The notes below the pieces were generated by a model. It had not been told where the DNA came from. It searched no databases and worked only from the letters and a program-made list of their open reading frames with translations. Positions 31,277 to 38,688 of a DNA stretch of 64,000 bases are shown here, piece by piece. The position numbers and the translations under genes were made by a program. The stretch comes from Oscillibacter sp. MSJ-31 (GTDB lineage Bacteria; Bacillota; Clostridia; Oscillospirales; Oscillospiraceae), in the NCBI RefSeq assembly GCF_018918025.1, contig NZ_JAHLPT010000002.1:202358-266357 (forward strand). Reading direction: 5' to 3'. Positions within the stretch are counted from its first letter, which is position 1, and each line of letters starts with the position of its first letter.

Positions 31277-33347
31277 TCTCATCACCTCTGGCGGGTTTCT
31301 TATAACCGTATGCCCTCGCGAACCGATTCATAATCCCTTCCTCATCGTACATTCCCTGAATGTACTCCTGCAGGAGCGGCTGCAAGTAATCCGTCCAAAG
31401 CTGGTCAAAATCAAGTGTTTTCAACTTTAGGAAGTAAGACGCTCCGATCTGATAATTTTCATTCAGATCCTCAACCTCTGCGATTGCCTTATTGAGCGCA
31501 GCCATCCTTCTGATTGCTTCAGCCTCTAATTCCTCGTTTTCCAGCGAGGCAAGCATTTCAAGACGCTCATCCGCTCTGAGTTCTACAAAACGGAAGCGAC
31601 GACGCATGGCAAAATCAAAGCTGTCCACAGAGCGGTCGATATCGTTCATGGTGCCGATGATATAGACATTTTCAGGAATATAGAACTTTTCGCCGGGGTC
31701 AGAGTGCAGATTAGAATATTGCGTGGAGATTTCTCCGGCTTTGCCGCGATAACCGGGATCTATCGCAAAGAACAGTTCACCGAAAATCTTTGAAATCTCG
31801 CCGCGGTTGATTTCATCTATAATGAATATGTATTTTTTCAGTTCCTCCTGTTTTGCCTTTGCTTTTGAAACTGTACTTTTCTTCGCTTTGATTGCTTTAT
31901 AGATAGCAAAGTCATAGGAGTATCCTTGTGTAGCAAACGTCTTTCCGAAAAAGGACGTGATATCCTTTATTTTTTCAAACTTCTGCCCGGATTCCAGCAT
32001 CTTTCTAACTTCATCCAGATTCAGAGCAAGCCTGTTGACAGATGCGTTACCGGGAATGGAAATATGGATATGCCCGTCATCCACGCCGGTAATGGTAAAT
32101 TCATTTCCATTGATCGTTTTAAATGTGTCAACGCCAAACTCAACGCCGGAGAAAAACTCTGTCATGGATTCTTGAACCGTGACTTCCTTTTCTACGGTTT
32201 CTCTGGATTTTTGGGAGTCCTCATAGTTCTTTCTGGCACGGGCAACAAACTTCTTGAAAATGCCATCCTGCAATTCAAAGCCCATTGTCCCATCATCATT
32301 GATTTTCGGTCTTAGTCCTTCAACAAAATCAGAGTAGTCATAACTCGGATGGAACTGAACGAACTCAACCTGTTTCTTCTGCTCGTCAGTAAGAAGTGTG
32401 TAATCGTCAAAGTACCCATTGCTGATGATGTCCGCAGCGATTTCTTTAGCAAGATAAGATTTTCCGGTACCGGGCGCACCTCTGAAAATCAGATTTTTTG
32501 ATTCAATCAGCATAGAAGAAAACGGATTTCGGTATCCCTTGAACTGTTGAACAAGCTCTTCCTGAACAGCAGCTTCCGTTTCTGCCGCTGCGGTTTCCTT
32601 CTCATCTTTTTCGCGGTATGTCAAAATGAACTGATCTCCCGGTTCACCGAAACGCTTCAAACATTCCTGAACGAAGATAATCGTAGAGAATATATTCCAG
32701 CTATAAATAACAAACTGGCGGCCGTTATCATAGCTGTAGGTCAAGTACTCTAACGAGTTGCGGTGCTTCTTGTACTCATCGACACTCGTATAAATACCTC
32801 TAATCATGTCACTATTAGGGCTGTATTTGCAAACGGGAAAGCTCTCCTTGTCCTCAACGGATAATGCGGCAAGCTGCTTCTCAAATATCTGGCAGGCAAT
32901 ACGCGGCATAGTCTGATTAGAATTTCTTTTTTCGCCTTTGTTGTATGCACGCTTGATGATATCCCCATTTGCCTTCTCGAAATAAGCATTCAGCGGCTTA
33001 TAGTTATCCCCAAGGTTCAGATCTTCCATGGTAAAGCGTTCATCTGTTGACTTTACACTCTCAGCAGTAATAGACAACTCGAACTTTTCCTGCGGTTTTG
33101 TTTCAATAGTGAAGCCCCGGCTTTCCAGATAGTTCTTTGCATCGGCACTGGTAAATGCTTCTGTTGAAATATCCGTACCATTCGCCAAATGGTCAGCAAC
33201 GGCCATCACATACTTCGGCGGGTATTTTTTTCCATTCTCAGACACAAGAACATATTTTACGCTCGTATTATGTTCGGGAACCCCGTTCTCGTCGATGAAT
33301 TTCAGGGCGTCGATAATATTCTGCTTCTTCAGCTTCGGTATAGCCAT
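31251..33347 (-). CDS. mcrB: McrB-type GTPase with an N-terminal modification-reader domain
   Basis: The 698-residue protein has an N-terminal domain (residues 1-80, with KYVLVSENGKKYPPKYV) like the DNA-reading heads of ScoMcrA-type enzymes, a middle region, and an AAA+ GTPase: Walker A GAPGTGKS at 290-297, IIDEINRGEISKIFGEL and GTMNDIDRSVDSFDFAMRRR. The ATG at 33347 has CGGAGG upstream. With McrC it forms a type IV restriction system in a small island between the tRNA-fragment attachment site and an integrase. Confidence 0.92.
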   Translation of the reverse strand: MAIPKLKKQNIIDALKFIDENGVPEHNTSVKYVLVSENGKKYPPKYVMAVADHLANGTDISTEAFTSADAKNYLESRGFTIETKPQEKFELSITAESVKSTDERFTMEDLNLGDNYKPLNAYFEKANGDIIKRAYNKGEKRNSNQTMPRIACQIFEKQLAALSVEDKESFPVCKYSPNSDMIRGIYTSVDEYKKHRNSLEYLTYSYDNGRQFVIYSWNIFSTIIFVQECLKRFGEPGDQFILTYREKDEKETAAAETEAAVQEELVQQFKGYRNPFSSMLIESKNLIFRGAPGTGKSYLAKEIAADIISNGYFDDYTLLTDEQKKQVEFVQFHPSYDYSDFVEGLRPKINDDGTMGFELQDGIFKKFVARARKNYEDSQKSRETVEKEVTVQESMTEFFSGVEFGVDTFKTINGNEFTITGVDDGHIHISIPGNASVNRLALNLDEVRKMLESGQKFEKIKDITSFFGKTFATQGYSYDFAIYKAIKAKKSTVSKAKAKQEELKKYIFIIDEINRGEISKIFGELFFAIDPGYRGKAGEISTQYSNLHSDPGEKFYIPENVYIIGTMNDIDRSVDSFDFAMRRRFRFVELRADERLEMLASLENEELEAEAIRRMAALNKAIAEVEDLNENYQIGASYFLKLKTLDFDQLWTDYLQPLLQEYIQGMYDEEGIMNRFARAYGYKKPARGDENEAAQDQG

Positions 33348-33569
33348 GCTGCACCTCCGATATTTCAAGTTCACTTATGGCTCACGGTAGAAGCGTTCGG
33401 CAAATGCCTGCTGGATGATGTGGTCGTTTTCTTTCGTGAGGCCGTACGCAATTATCAATATCATAGTACCATCGATTTTAGCAAAAGACAAGAATCCGCA
33501 TTATGCATACGCAATACTGTCGCAGAATTATCTTAGTTTTTTACACATTTCATCTATACCAAAACAGGG

Positions 33570-33613
33570 AAAAACAGAGGCAAGGATTGATAGGAATCCT
33601 TGCCTCTGTTTTT
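33570..33613. terminator. Bidirectional terminator between integrase and mcrB
   Basis: A perfect 19-bp inverted repeat with loop GATAGG; A-run on one side and T-run on the other. It ends the minus-strand integrase transcript before the mcrB promoter region (33348-33569, no gene). Confidence 0.85.
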
Positions 33614-33628
33614 TCACTTCCGTGACTT

Positions 33629-35206
33629 CTATTTTCTCCCCAGCATTGCCGCCACCACCTCATAATGCTTCTTCACCGTATTTCGTGCCAGGCCGGTTCG
33701 ATTGGCGAGAGTGGAGAACTCCGTGACCTCCGGGTGGAGACGCATATAGTCCCACAGCTTGCGCTGCTTCTTTGTTAGCTTTTCCGGCGGGGCGATGCCC
33801 GCAAGCTGCTCCTTGAGATTTTTGCGTTCCTCGTTCATCTCCGTGATCAGCGCCTTGAGCTTTTCCTCGCAGTCCTCGCGGGTATGGGCGTAGACGTTGC
33901 GGGAATGCTGTGTCCCGTCCGGCCATATGGGAGAATAGCGCCCCTCAAACAGGTGGTCATTGAGTTCGCTGACGCAGCCGGTGCCCGGTTTCCTTTTCTT
34001 CCCCACATAGGGCTGGAAGTCCACGATGCCTTTCTGCTCCGGCTCCGCTTCTTCCTGCGGCTCCATCTTGCCGATGCTCCGGTCGATGCTGGCGGCGGCT
34101 GCCCGCTGCATATCGCCGGTGATGTGGGTGTAGATGTCCAGCGTTGTCACCGCAGACACATGGCCCAGCATAGCGGAGAGGGTTTTCACATCCATGCCAT
34201 TTTCCAGTGCCAGCGTTGCGAAGGTATGTCGCAGATCATGGAATCTGACACGCTTGCAGTCTGCCCGCTCCAGTATCGTCTGAAGCCGCCTGCGCGCCAC
34301 GCCGGGCGTGATCGGTCGATCCGCCTTCACCGGGGACGGAAAAATCCAGCGGGAGTCCACCTTTTTGCGGTATTCCCGCAGCACGGCCAGCACCGCAGGC
34401 GGCAGCACCAGCTTTCGGACAGATGCCTTGGTTTTGGGCGGGATGATCTGCAATTCGCCGTTTACCGTGTACGCCTGTTTGTTGACGGTCAGCACACCGG
34501 TTTCAAAGTTCAGATCCTCCCATTGAAGTGCTATCAATTCACCCCGCCGCAGACCGGTGCAGAGATCCAGCAGGAACAGCTCGTAGTACCCGTCCGCCTG
34601 CGCCTGAATGAGAAATTTCTGCAATTCCTCCCGATCCAGCACCTGCATCTCCTTTGCCTTTTTCGGCGGCAGCTTGCAGCCGATGGCTGGGTTTGTACGG
34701 AGCAAGTCATCCCGCACGGCCCGTTCCAAGGCGGAGCGGCAGACCGCGTGGCACATCCGCACCATGCGGTCGGAAAGTCCCGCGCCGTATTGCTCCGTCA
34801 GACGCTTGCGGCCATTCTTTTTCAGCCGCCCGTAGAACTGCTGCAAATCATTCTGCGACAATTTGTTCAGTGGGGTTTTTCCGATCTCCGGCAGGACATG
34901 GTTGTAAATGACATTTTCGTAGTTGTTCTGCGTGGAGGCGCGGAGCGTCGGCTTGCTGTGGGTTTCATACCAGTAGCATAGCCAGTCTCCGAACAGCATA
35001 TCCGGTTTGACCTTTCGGTCATTTCGCCCCACCATGCTTTCGGTAAGTGTTTTTAGTTTCTCCTGACATTCCCGCTTTGTTTTGGCGAGAACATTCTTCG
35101 TCTTGGGAAGGCCATTGTCATCATAGCCGATGACAACACGGCCCTCCCACCGGCCGTCGCCGCGCTGTCTTACGGTGCCGGTTCCGCTTTTCCGTTTCTT
35201 TGCCAA
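33629..35206 (-). CDS. Tyrosine integrase with duplicated arm-binding domain and C-terminal HTH
   Basis: The 525-residue protein has an N-terminal AP2-like arm-binding domain (residues 3-57, KKRKSGTGTV start), a core-binding domain, and the catalytic domain with LCTGLRRGELIAL, HDLRHTFAT and GHVSAVTTLDIYTH. It then continues with a second copy of the arm domain (about 403-455, KKRKPGTGCV start, ending in REDCEEKLKALI) and a helix-turn-helix (about 476-525). Usual integrases are about 400 residues. A TTG start at 35206 is supported by GGAAGGAG. No excisionase lies next to it. Confidence 0.9.
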   Translation of the reverse strand: MAKKRKSGTGTVRQRGDGRWEGRVVIGYDDNGLPKTKNVLAKTKRECQEKLKTLTESMVGRNDRKVKPDMLFGDWLCYWYETHSKPTLRASTQNNYENVIYNHVLPEIGKTPLNKLSQNDLQQFYGRLKKNGRKRLTEQYGAGLSDRMVRMCHAVCRSALERAVRDDLLRTNPAIGCKLPPKKAKEMQVLDREELQKFLIQAQADGYYELFLLDLCTGLRRGELIALQWEDLNFETGVLTVNKQAYTVNGELQIIPPKTKASVRKLVLPPAVLAVLREYRKKVDSRWIFPSPVKADRPITPGVARRRLQTILERADCKRVRFHDLRHTFATLALENGMDVKTLSAMLGHVSAVTTLDIYTHITGDMQRAAAASIDRSIGKMEPQEEAEPEQKGIVDFQPYVGKKRKPGTGCVSELNDHLFEGRYSPIWPDGTQHSRNVYAHTREDCEEKLKALITEMNEERKNLKEQLAGIAPPEKLTKKQRKLWDYMRLHPEVTEFSTLANRTGLARNTVKKHYEVVAAMLGRK

Positions 35207-35221
35207 GGTCTCAACTCCTTC

Positions 35222-35476
35222 CCGAGCAAGAGAATCGCATCCGACGGCAGACCCATCGAAGTCACCGATACCCCCTCGGGCCTGAGCGAGAGCGCGGGCA
35301 TCAGGAACAGCATCAAGCAGCCGGTCATGCGCCGTGATCTTGAGCGCGCCGGCACGGAGATCTATGTCCTGCCGCAGTACAAGCTCACCTACGATGAGAA
35401 CGGCTACTGCGTCAAGAAGGAGAAGTGCCGCATCCCGGACGATATTGCAGCGAAGCTCGCGGAGATGAACAAGTGA
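35222..35476 (+). pseudogene. 3' fragment of a GC-rich gene, cut at the integrase
   Basis: An open frame ends at 35476 and runs back to the integrase start with no start codon or ribosome site in reach. It encodes about 84 residues (including VMRRDLERAGTEIYVLPQYK and a C-terminus IAAKLAEMNK). Its base composition is host-like. The 5' part was lost when the integrase-bearing element arrived, or by deletion. I do not recognise the product; a phage gene is possible given the neighbours. Confidence 0.55.
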
Positions 35477-35536
35477 GCAAGGCCAGGGCAGCTCCGGCCG
35501 GCCCTGAAATAACAAAAGCCGCTCGAGGGCGGCAAA

Positions 35537-35565
35537 TTGACAAGGCGCGGCGCGCGTGGTATGAT
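35537..35565 (+). promoter_or_regulatory. Promoter of the type I toxin
   Basis: TTGACA, 17-bp spacer, TATGAT. It leads into a leader of about 50 nt before the toxin, in which CCCCTCAAGGGGG could sequester the ribosome site. Confidence 0.8.
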
Positions 35566-35619
35566 GAGCGTGCCAGTAAGAGCGTGAAACAGGTTGTTCC
35601 CCCTCAAGGGGGTGACCGC

Positions 35620-35700
35620 ATGACGACGATGGAAGTATTGACGCTTCTATTGCTCCTCGCTACGGTTATCTTCGGTATCCTTGGGTACATAAAGAAATAA
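35620..35700 (+). CDS. Holin-like toxin peptide (TxpA/BsrG family)
   Basis: A 26-residue peptide: MTTMEVLTL, then a hydrophobic helix, ending GILGYIKK. This is the pattern of the putative holin-like toxins to which B. subtilis TxpA belongs: small membrane peptides that depolarise the cell. GGGGGTG lies 6 nt upstream. A convergent minus-strand promoter at 35796-35824 would make an antisense RNA across its 3' end, as RatA does for txpA. Confidence 0.82.
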   Translation: MTTMEVLTLLLLLATVIFGILGYIKK

Positions 35701-35789
35701 CCGTCACCTAAACGGCAGCGGCTTTCCTTCAAGCTCTAAACTTGTATGGGGGAGCGACCTGCACCGTCCAAAGTGAGCCGTTCCTGCTG
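35700..35789 (-). ncRNA. Antisense antitoxin RNA (RatA-like), 3' end not determined
   Basis: Transcription from the consensus promoter at 35796-35824 would start near 35789 and run towards the toxin gene. It would overlap the 3' untranslated region and probably the end of the toxin frame. GC-rich hairpins occur around 35700-35730. The exact 3' end is unknown. Confidence 0.65.
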
Positions 35790-35795
35790 ACCTTG

Positions 35796-35824
35796 AATAT
35801 ATCACGCCGAAGCCGCTTTGTCAA
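35796..35824 (-). promoter_or_regulatory. Promoter of the antisense RNA
   Basis: On the minus strand TTGACA, 17-bp spacer, TATATT. Confidence 0.82.
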
Positions 35825-35862
35825 GAACGACAGGGCGGCTTTTTTGCCGCCGGAAAGAGAGA

Positions 35863-36171
35863 ATGCCTATGAACCTATCGACCGTTGCATCGACCTGCTC
35901 GGAGATCACGGTCATTCTGGCCGCGCTGGCGATGCTCATTAAGCCCATCCGCAACAAGCTGCTGGGGCTGGACAAGCTGACCGACGCGCTCAAGTGCCAG
36001 CTCCGGCATGACATGCTGCACACCTACTACCGCCGCAGGGAGGGCCGCACCATCCGACAGTACGAGCTGGAGGATTTTCTCTATCTCTACCGCGGGTACA
36101 AGGCCCTCGGCGGCAACAGTTTTATCGACCGCATCAAGTCGGAGATCGACGAGTGGGAGGTGATTTCGTGA
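35863..36171 (+). CDS. Phage-type small protein of a lysis module
   Basis: A 102-residue protein with an N-terminal hydrophobic helix (ITVILAALAMLI) and a basic helical rest (CQLRHDMLHTYYRRREGRT). Proteins of this layout occur before holin genes in Clostridia prophages. Start at 35863 follows AAAGAGAG; the ATG at 35869 is also possible. Its stop overlaps the next start. Confidence 0.6.
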   Translation: MPMNLSTVASTCSEITVILAALAMLIKPIRNKLLGLDKLTDALKCQLRHDMLHTYYRRREGRTIRQYELEDFLYLYRGYKALGGNSFIDRIKSEIDEWEVIS

Positions 36172-36398
36172 CGTGGTGGCAGGTGTTCCTCATCGCGGTC
36201 TGCGTGCTGTGCGCGGTTGTCGTTGTGGCCTCCGCGCTGGCGATCCTCGCGCACTGGCTCGAGGGCGTACGCAAGCGCGACCGGTACGTCTTGGCAGCCA
36301 TCTTTAACCTGACATGGTACTGCATCGTGAGCCTCGTGCTCACCGCCAACGACAAAATTGTGCCGGACAGCCTGACCGTCGCGTGGTTCGCCGCGTAG
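36168..36398 (+). CDS. Phage-type membrane protein
   Basis: A 76-residue protein with a GTG start overlapping the preceding stop (GGAGGTG upstream). It has one long hydrophobic helix (VFLIAVCVLCAVVVVASALA) and a second, weaker one. The position before a Dp1-type holin suggests a lysis-module accessory. Confidence 0.55.
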   Translation: MTWWQVFLIAVCVLCAVVVVASALAILAHWLEGVRKRDRYVLAAIFNLTWYCIVSLVLTANDKIVPDSLTVAWFAA

Positions 36399-36444
36399 AC
36401 GGCAGAGCTTGCCCTGCTCGCCAATATCAAGATCAAAGGAAAGG

Positions 36445-36660
36445 ATGAATGAAATGAAACTGCAATTCAACGACAAGGTCTACGGCATTTTGAAGTGGCT
36501 GTGCCTCATCGCCCTGCCCGCGCTCTCCGTGCTCTACAGCGCGCTGGCGGGCGTTTGGGGCTGGCCCTACGCGCAGGAGGTCGCGACCACCATCAACGCC
36601 GTGGTGGCCTTCGTGGGCGCGCTCATCGGCATCAGCACCGCGAGCTACAACAAAGCCAAT
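36445..36660 (+). pseudogene. Dp1-type phage holin, stop lost by fusion
   Basis: The first 72 codons match phage holins: NDKVYGILKWLCLIALPALS, then WGWPYAQEVATTINAVVAFV and LIGISTASYNKAN. The reading frame then enters endolysin DNA in the wrong frame and continues to 36999 as unrelated Arg-rich sequence. The normal stop is missing. A deletion joining holin and lysin explains this. Function is doubtful. Confidence 0.75.
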
Positions 36661-36936
36661 GGCGCAGGCACACGGGCAGTGGGTCACCAAGGGCTACCGG
36701 CCCGGCGACGTGCTGATCTACGACTTGCCCGGCACGGCGTACAAGACCGACCACTGCGGAATCTGCGAGAGCGTCAGCGGGCAGTATGTCACCGCCATCG
36801 AGGGCAATACCTCCAACGGCAACACCGGCAGCCAGTCAAACGGCGACGGCGTGTATCGCCGCAAGCGAAAGATGTCGCTCGTGCTCGGCGCGTACCGCCC
36901 AAAGTACACGGACTATCGCGCACAGCTCCAAAAGCG
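36659..36936 (+). pseudogene. Endolysin (CHAP-type) fragment
   Basis: This frame encodes HGQWVTKGYRPGDVLIYDLP, DHCGICESVSGQYVTAIEGN and SLVLGAYRPKY, the C-terminal part of a CHAP-type amidase with its histidine. The N-terminal part with the catalytic cysteine is missing. The frame degenerates after KYTDYRAQ. Confidence 0.75.
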
Positions 36937-36959
36937 GGCGGGGGTTGGAGGACAAGACG

Positions 36960-37025
36960 ATGGACTACCTCGCGGCGTACAAGTACGGCAGCGACCTGAT
37001 CCGCAAGCTGGCAACGATGAAATAA
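36960..37025 (+). CDS. Tiny frame after the lysin fragment
   Basis: A 21-codon frame (MDYLAAYKYGSDLIRKLATM) with TTGGAGGACA upstream. It may be a real short phage peptide or the frame-shifted start of a lost gene. Confidence 0.3.
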   Translation: MDYLAAYKYGSDLIRKLATMK

Positions 37026-37079
37026 TTTGCCCGATTCGGGCAAATTTCAAAAGGCTGTGTCCAGCGTGGGCACAGCCTT
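37024..37079 (+). terminator. Two tandem hairpins ending the phage remnant
   Basis: AATTTGCCCG/CGGGCAAATT (10 bp, loop ATT) is followed by AAGGCTGTG/CACAGCCTT (9 bp). The region 37080-37190 after them has no gene. Confidence 0.55.
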
Positions 37080-37189
37080 ATCCATGACAACATTTTTGAC
37101 AACAAAACTGTTCCAAAGCATTCCGAAACATCACAAAAGTTTCCGCTTCGCCCCTATCTTCTGAGACAAAATTTTGGGTGCTGGGAAAA

Positions 37190-37227
37190 TGAAAAAACCT
37201 TGAAACTACAGTAGTTTCAAGGTTTTT
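37190..37227. terminator. Bidirectional terminator downstream of tRNA-Ser
   Basis: A 13-bp perfect stem (AACCTTGAAACTA with its complement), loop CAG, with an A-run on the left and TTTTT on the right. It ends the minus-strand tRNA-Ser transcript. Confidence 0.85.
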
Positions 37228-37229
37228 CT

Positions 37230-37323
37230 TGGCGCGGAAGAGAGGATTTGAACCTCCGCGGCGCTTTTTACACACCCTACTCCCTTAGCAGGGGAGCCCC
37301 TTCGGCCACTTGGGTACTTCCGC
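37230..37323 (-). tRNA. tRNA-Ser(GCU)
   Basis: On the minus strand acceptor GCGGAAG pairs with CTTCCGC, followed by G and an encoded CCA. Anticodon GCT lies in CTCCCCTGCTAAGGGAG. A long variable arm (class II) and GGTTCAAATCC T-loop are present. Its 3' end faces the phage remnant, a usual integration target. Confidence 0.95.
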
Positions 37324-37355
37324 AAATGTCGAAATTCTTCAGCCGATGTTCCATT

Positions 37356-37443
37356 TGGCGGAGAGAGTGGGATTCGAACCCACGGATGCTTTCACATCGC
37401 CGGTTTTCAAGACCGGTGCTTTCAACCGCTCAGCCATCTCTCC
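37356..37443 (-). tRNA. tRNA-Ser(UGA)
   Basis: On the minus strand GGAGAGA pairs with TCTCTCC, followed by G and an encoded CCA. Anticodon TGA lies in CGGTCTTGAAAACCG. A long variable arm and GGTTCGAATCC T-loop are present. It is cotranscribed with tRNA-Ser(GCU). Confidence 0.95.
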
Positions 37444-37483
37444 ATGCTTGTGAGGAGCCGGCTCACTCTCAAACGCAAGTGTT

Positions 37484-37513
37484 ATCTTAGCATATTGTGG
37501 GGGTACTTGTCAA
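37484..37513 (-). promoter_or_regulatory. Promoter of the tRNA-Ser operon
   Basis: On the minus strand TTGACA, 18-bp spacer, TAAGAT, 40 bp before the first tRNA. Confidence 0.7.
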
Positions 37514-37582
37514 GGAGAAAGCGCGAAATGTTTGCCGTAAATTAGAAAAACCTTTCGCGTGAAAAGAACTTTTCGGCAGCGC

Positions 37583-37611
37583 TTGACCGTTCCGACGTTT
37601 TTCGATACAAT
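37583..37611 (+). promoter_or_regulatory. Promoter of the formate/nitrite transporter
   Basis: TTGACC, 17-bp spacer, TACAAT, 45 bp before the start codon. Confidence 0.7.
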
Positions 37612-37655
37612 ATATCAATATTGTGTCCGCATGAAAGAGGAAAGGAGACCTGCCC

Positions 37656-38429
37656 ATGCTCACCCCTCCCGAGATCGCCCGGAGCCTGCTCGCCGCCGGC
37701 GAGAGCAAGGCGCGGCTGCCCCTTGGAAAGATGCTCCTGCTCGCCATATTGGCGGGAGCCTACATCGCGCTCGCAGGCGTCGGTGCGACGGCGGCCGCCG
37801 TGACGGTGGAGAGCGGCTCGCTTGCAAAGCTCCTTTCGGCCTGCGTGTTTCCGGCGGGACTTTCCATGGTGATCCTCGCGGGCAGCGAGCTTTTCACCGG
37901 CAACTGCCTGATGGTGATGGCCCTGCTGGAGCGCCGCATCACGCCCGCACAGCTGCTGCGTAACTGGCTGACTGTCTACCTCGGCAATGCCGTGGGCGGC
38001 GCGGCGGTGGCCGCGCTGGCGGTCTACAGCCACACGGCCTCGCTTTTCGGCGATGGTCTGGCGCGCTCGATGGTTTCCATCGCGGAGAGCAAGGCGGCGC
38101 TCGGATTTGGAGACGCTTTCCTGCGCGGGGTCCTGTGCAATTTTCTGGTTTGCCTCGCGGTGTGGATGGCGGCAGCCTCCAAACGCGCGGAGGGGAAGGT
38201 CATCGCGCTCTTTTTTCCCATCCTGCTCTTTGTCCTCTGCGGCTATGAGCACTGCATCGCGAACCTGTACTACCTGCCCGCCGGTGCGTTTGCCGCGGCG
38301 GAGTACGGCATGGAAACGACGCTGACGCTTGCCGGCTGTCTTGAAAACCTCGCGGCGGTGACGCTCGGGAATCTTGTCGGCGGCGCGGCGCTCGGAGTGG
38401 GCTACCGCTTCGCTTATCTCAAAGAATGA
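37656..38429 (+). CDS. Formate/nitrite transporter family channel
   Basis: FNT proteins are pentameric channels for formate, nitrite or hydrosulfide. The 257-residue protein has six hydrophobic segments and family motifs: FPAGLSMVILAGSELFTGNC (helix 2), NAVGGAA, FLRGVLCNFLVCLAVWM and CGYEHCIANLYY, which carries the pore histidine. GGAGACC lies upstream. Substrate cannot be told from sequence alone; formate is likely in a fermenter. Confidence 0.9.
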   Translation: MLTPPEIARSLLAAGESKARLPLGKMLLLAILAGAYIALAGVGATAAAVTVESGSLAKLLSACVFPAGLSMVILAGSELFTGNCLMVMALLERRITPAQLLRNWLTVYLGNAVGGAAVAALAVYSHTASLFGDGLARSMVSIAESKAALGFGDAFLRGVLCNFLVCLAVWMAAASKRAEGKVIALFFPILLFVLCGYEHCIANLYYLPAGAFAAAEYGMETTLTLAGCLENLAAVTLGNLVGGAALGVGYRFAYLKE

Positions 38430-38611
38430 TGCGCCGCCCCTGAAATAGTTTGCGCAGAAAACGAAAAAAGACACACCCCAAAGGCGAGTCCATGTTTATC
38501 ATAGCACGGCGCCCTATGCAATGCAAGAGAAATTTTTTCTCTTGCAGCAATTTTGTGGACAGCGCCAACACATTGCCCGGATATTGGAAAAAGCTTGAAC
38601 AATATGAAGTC

Positions 38612-38640
38612 TTGACGTCGGAAACTTGCAGAGGTAGAAT
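38612..38640 (+). promoter_or_regulatory. Promoter of glnN
   Basis: TTGACG, 17-bp spacer, TAGAAT, 48 bp before the start. An 11-bp hairpin (TGCAAGAGAAA with its complement) lies further upstream at 38522-38546, possibly the end of the transporter transcript. Confidence 0.7.
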
Positions 38641-38688
38641 CTATCCATATTTTTTGTAAATAAAAAACGAATAAGGAGGTTCGTAACG

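Noticed and set aside
33884..34981. Plus-strand frame inside the integrase
   Set aside because: The integrase catalytic motifs are on the other strand; the frame has no ribosome site.
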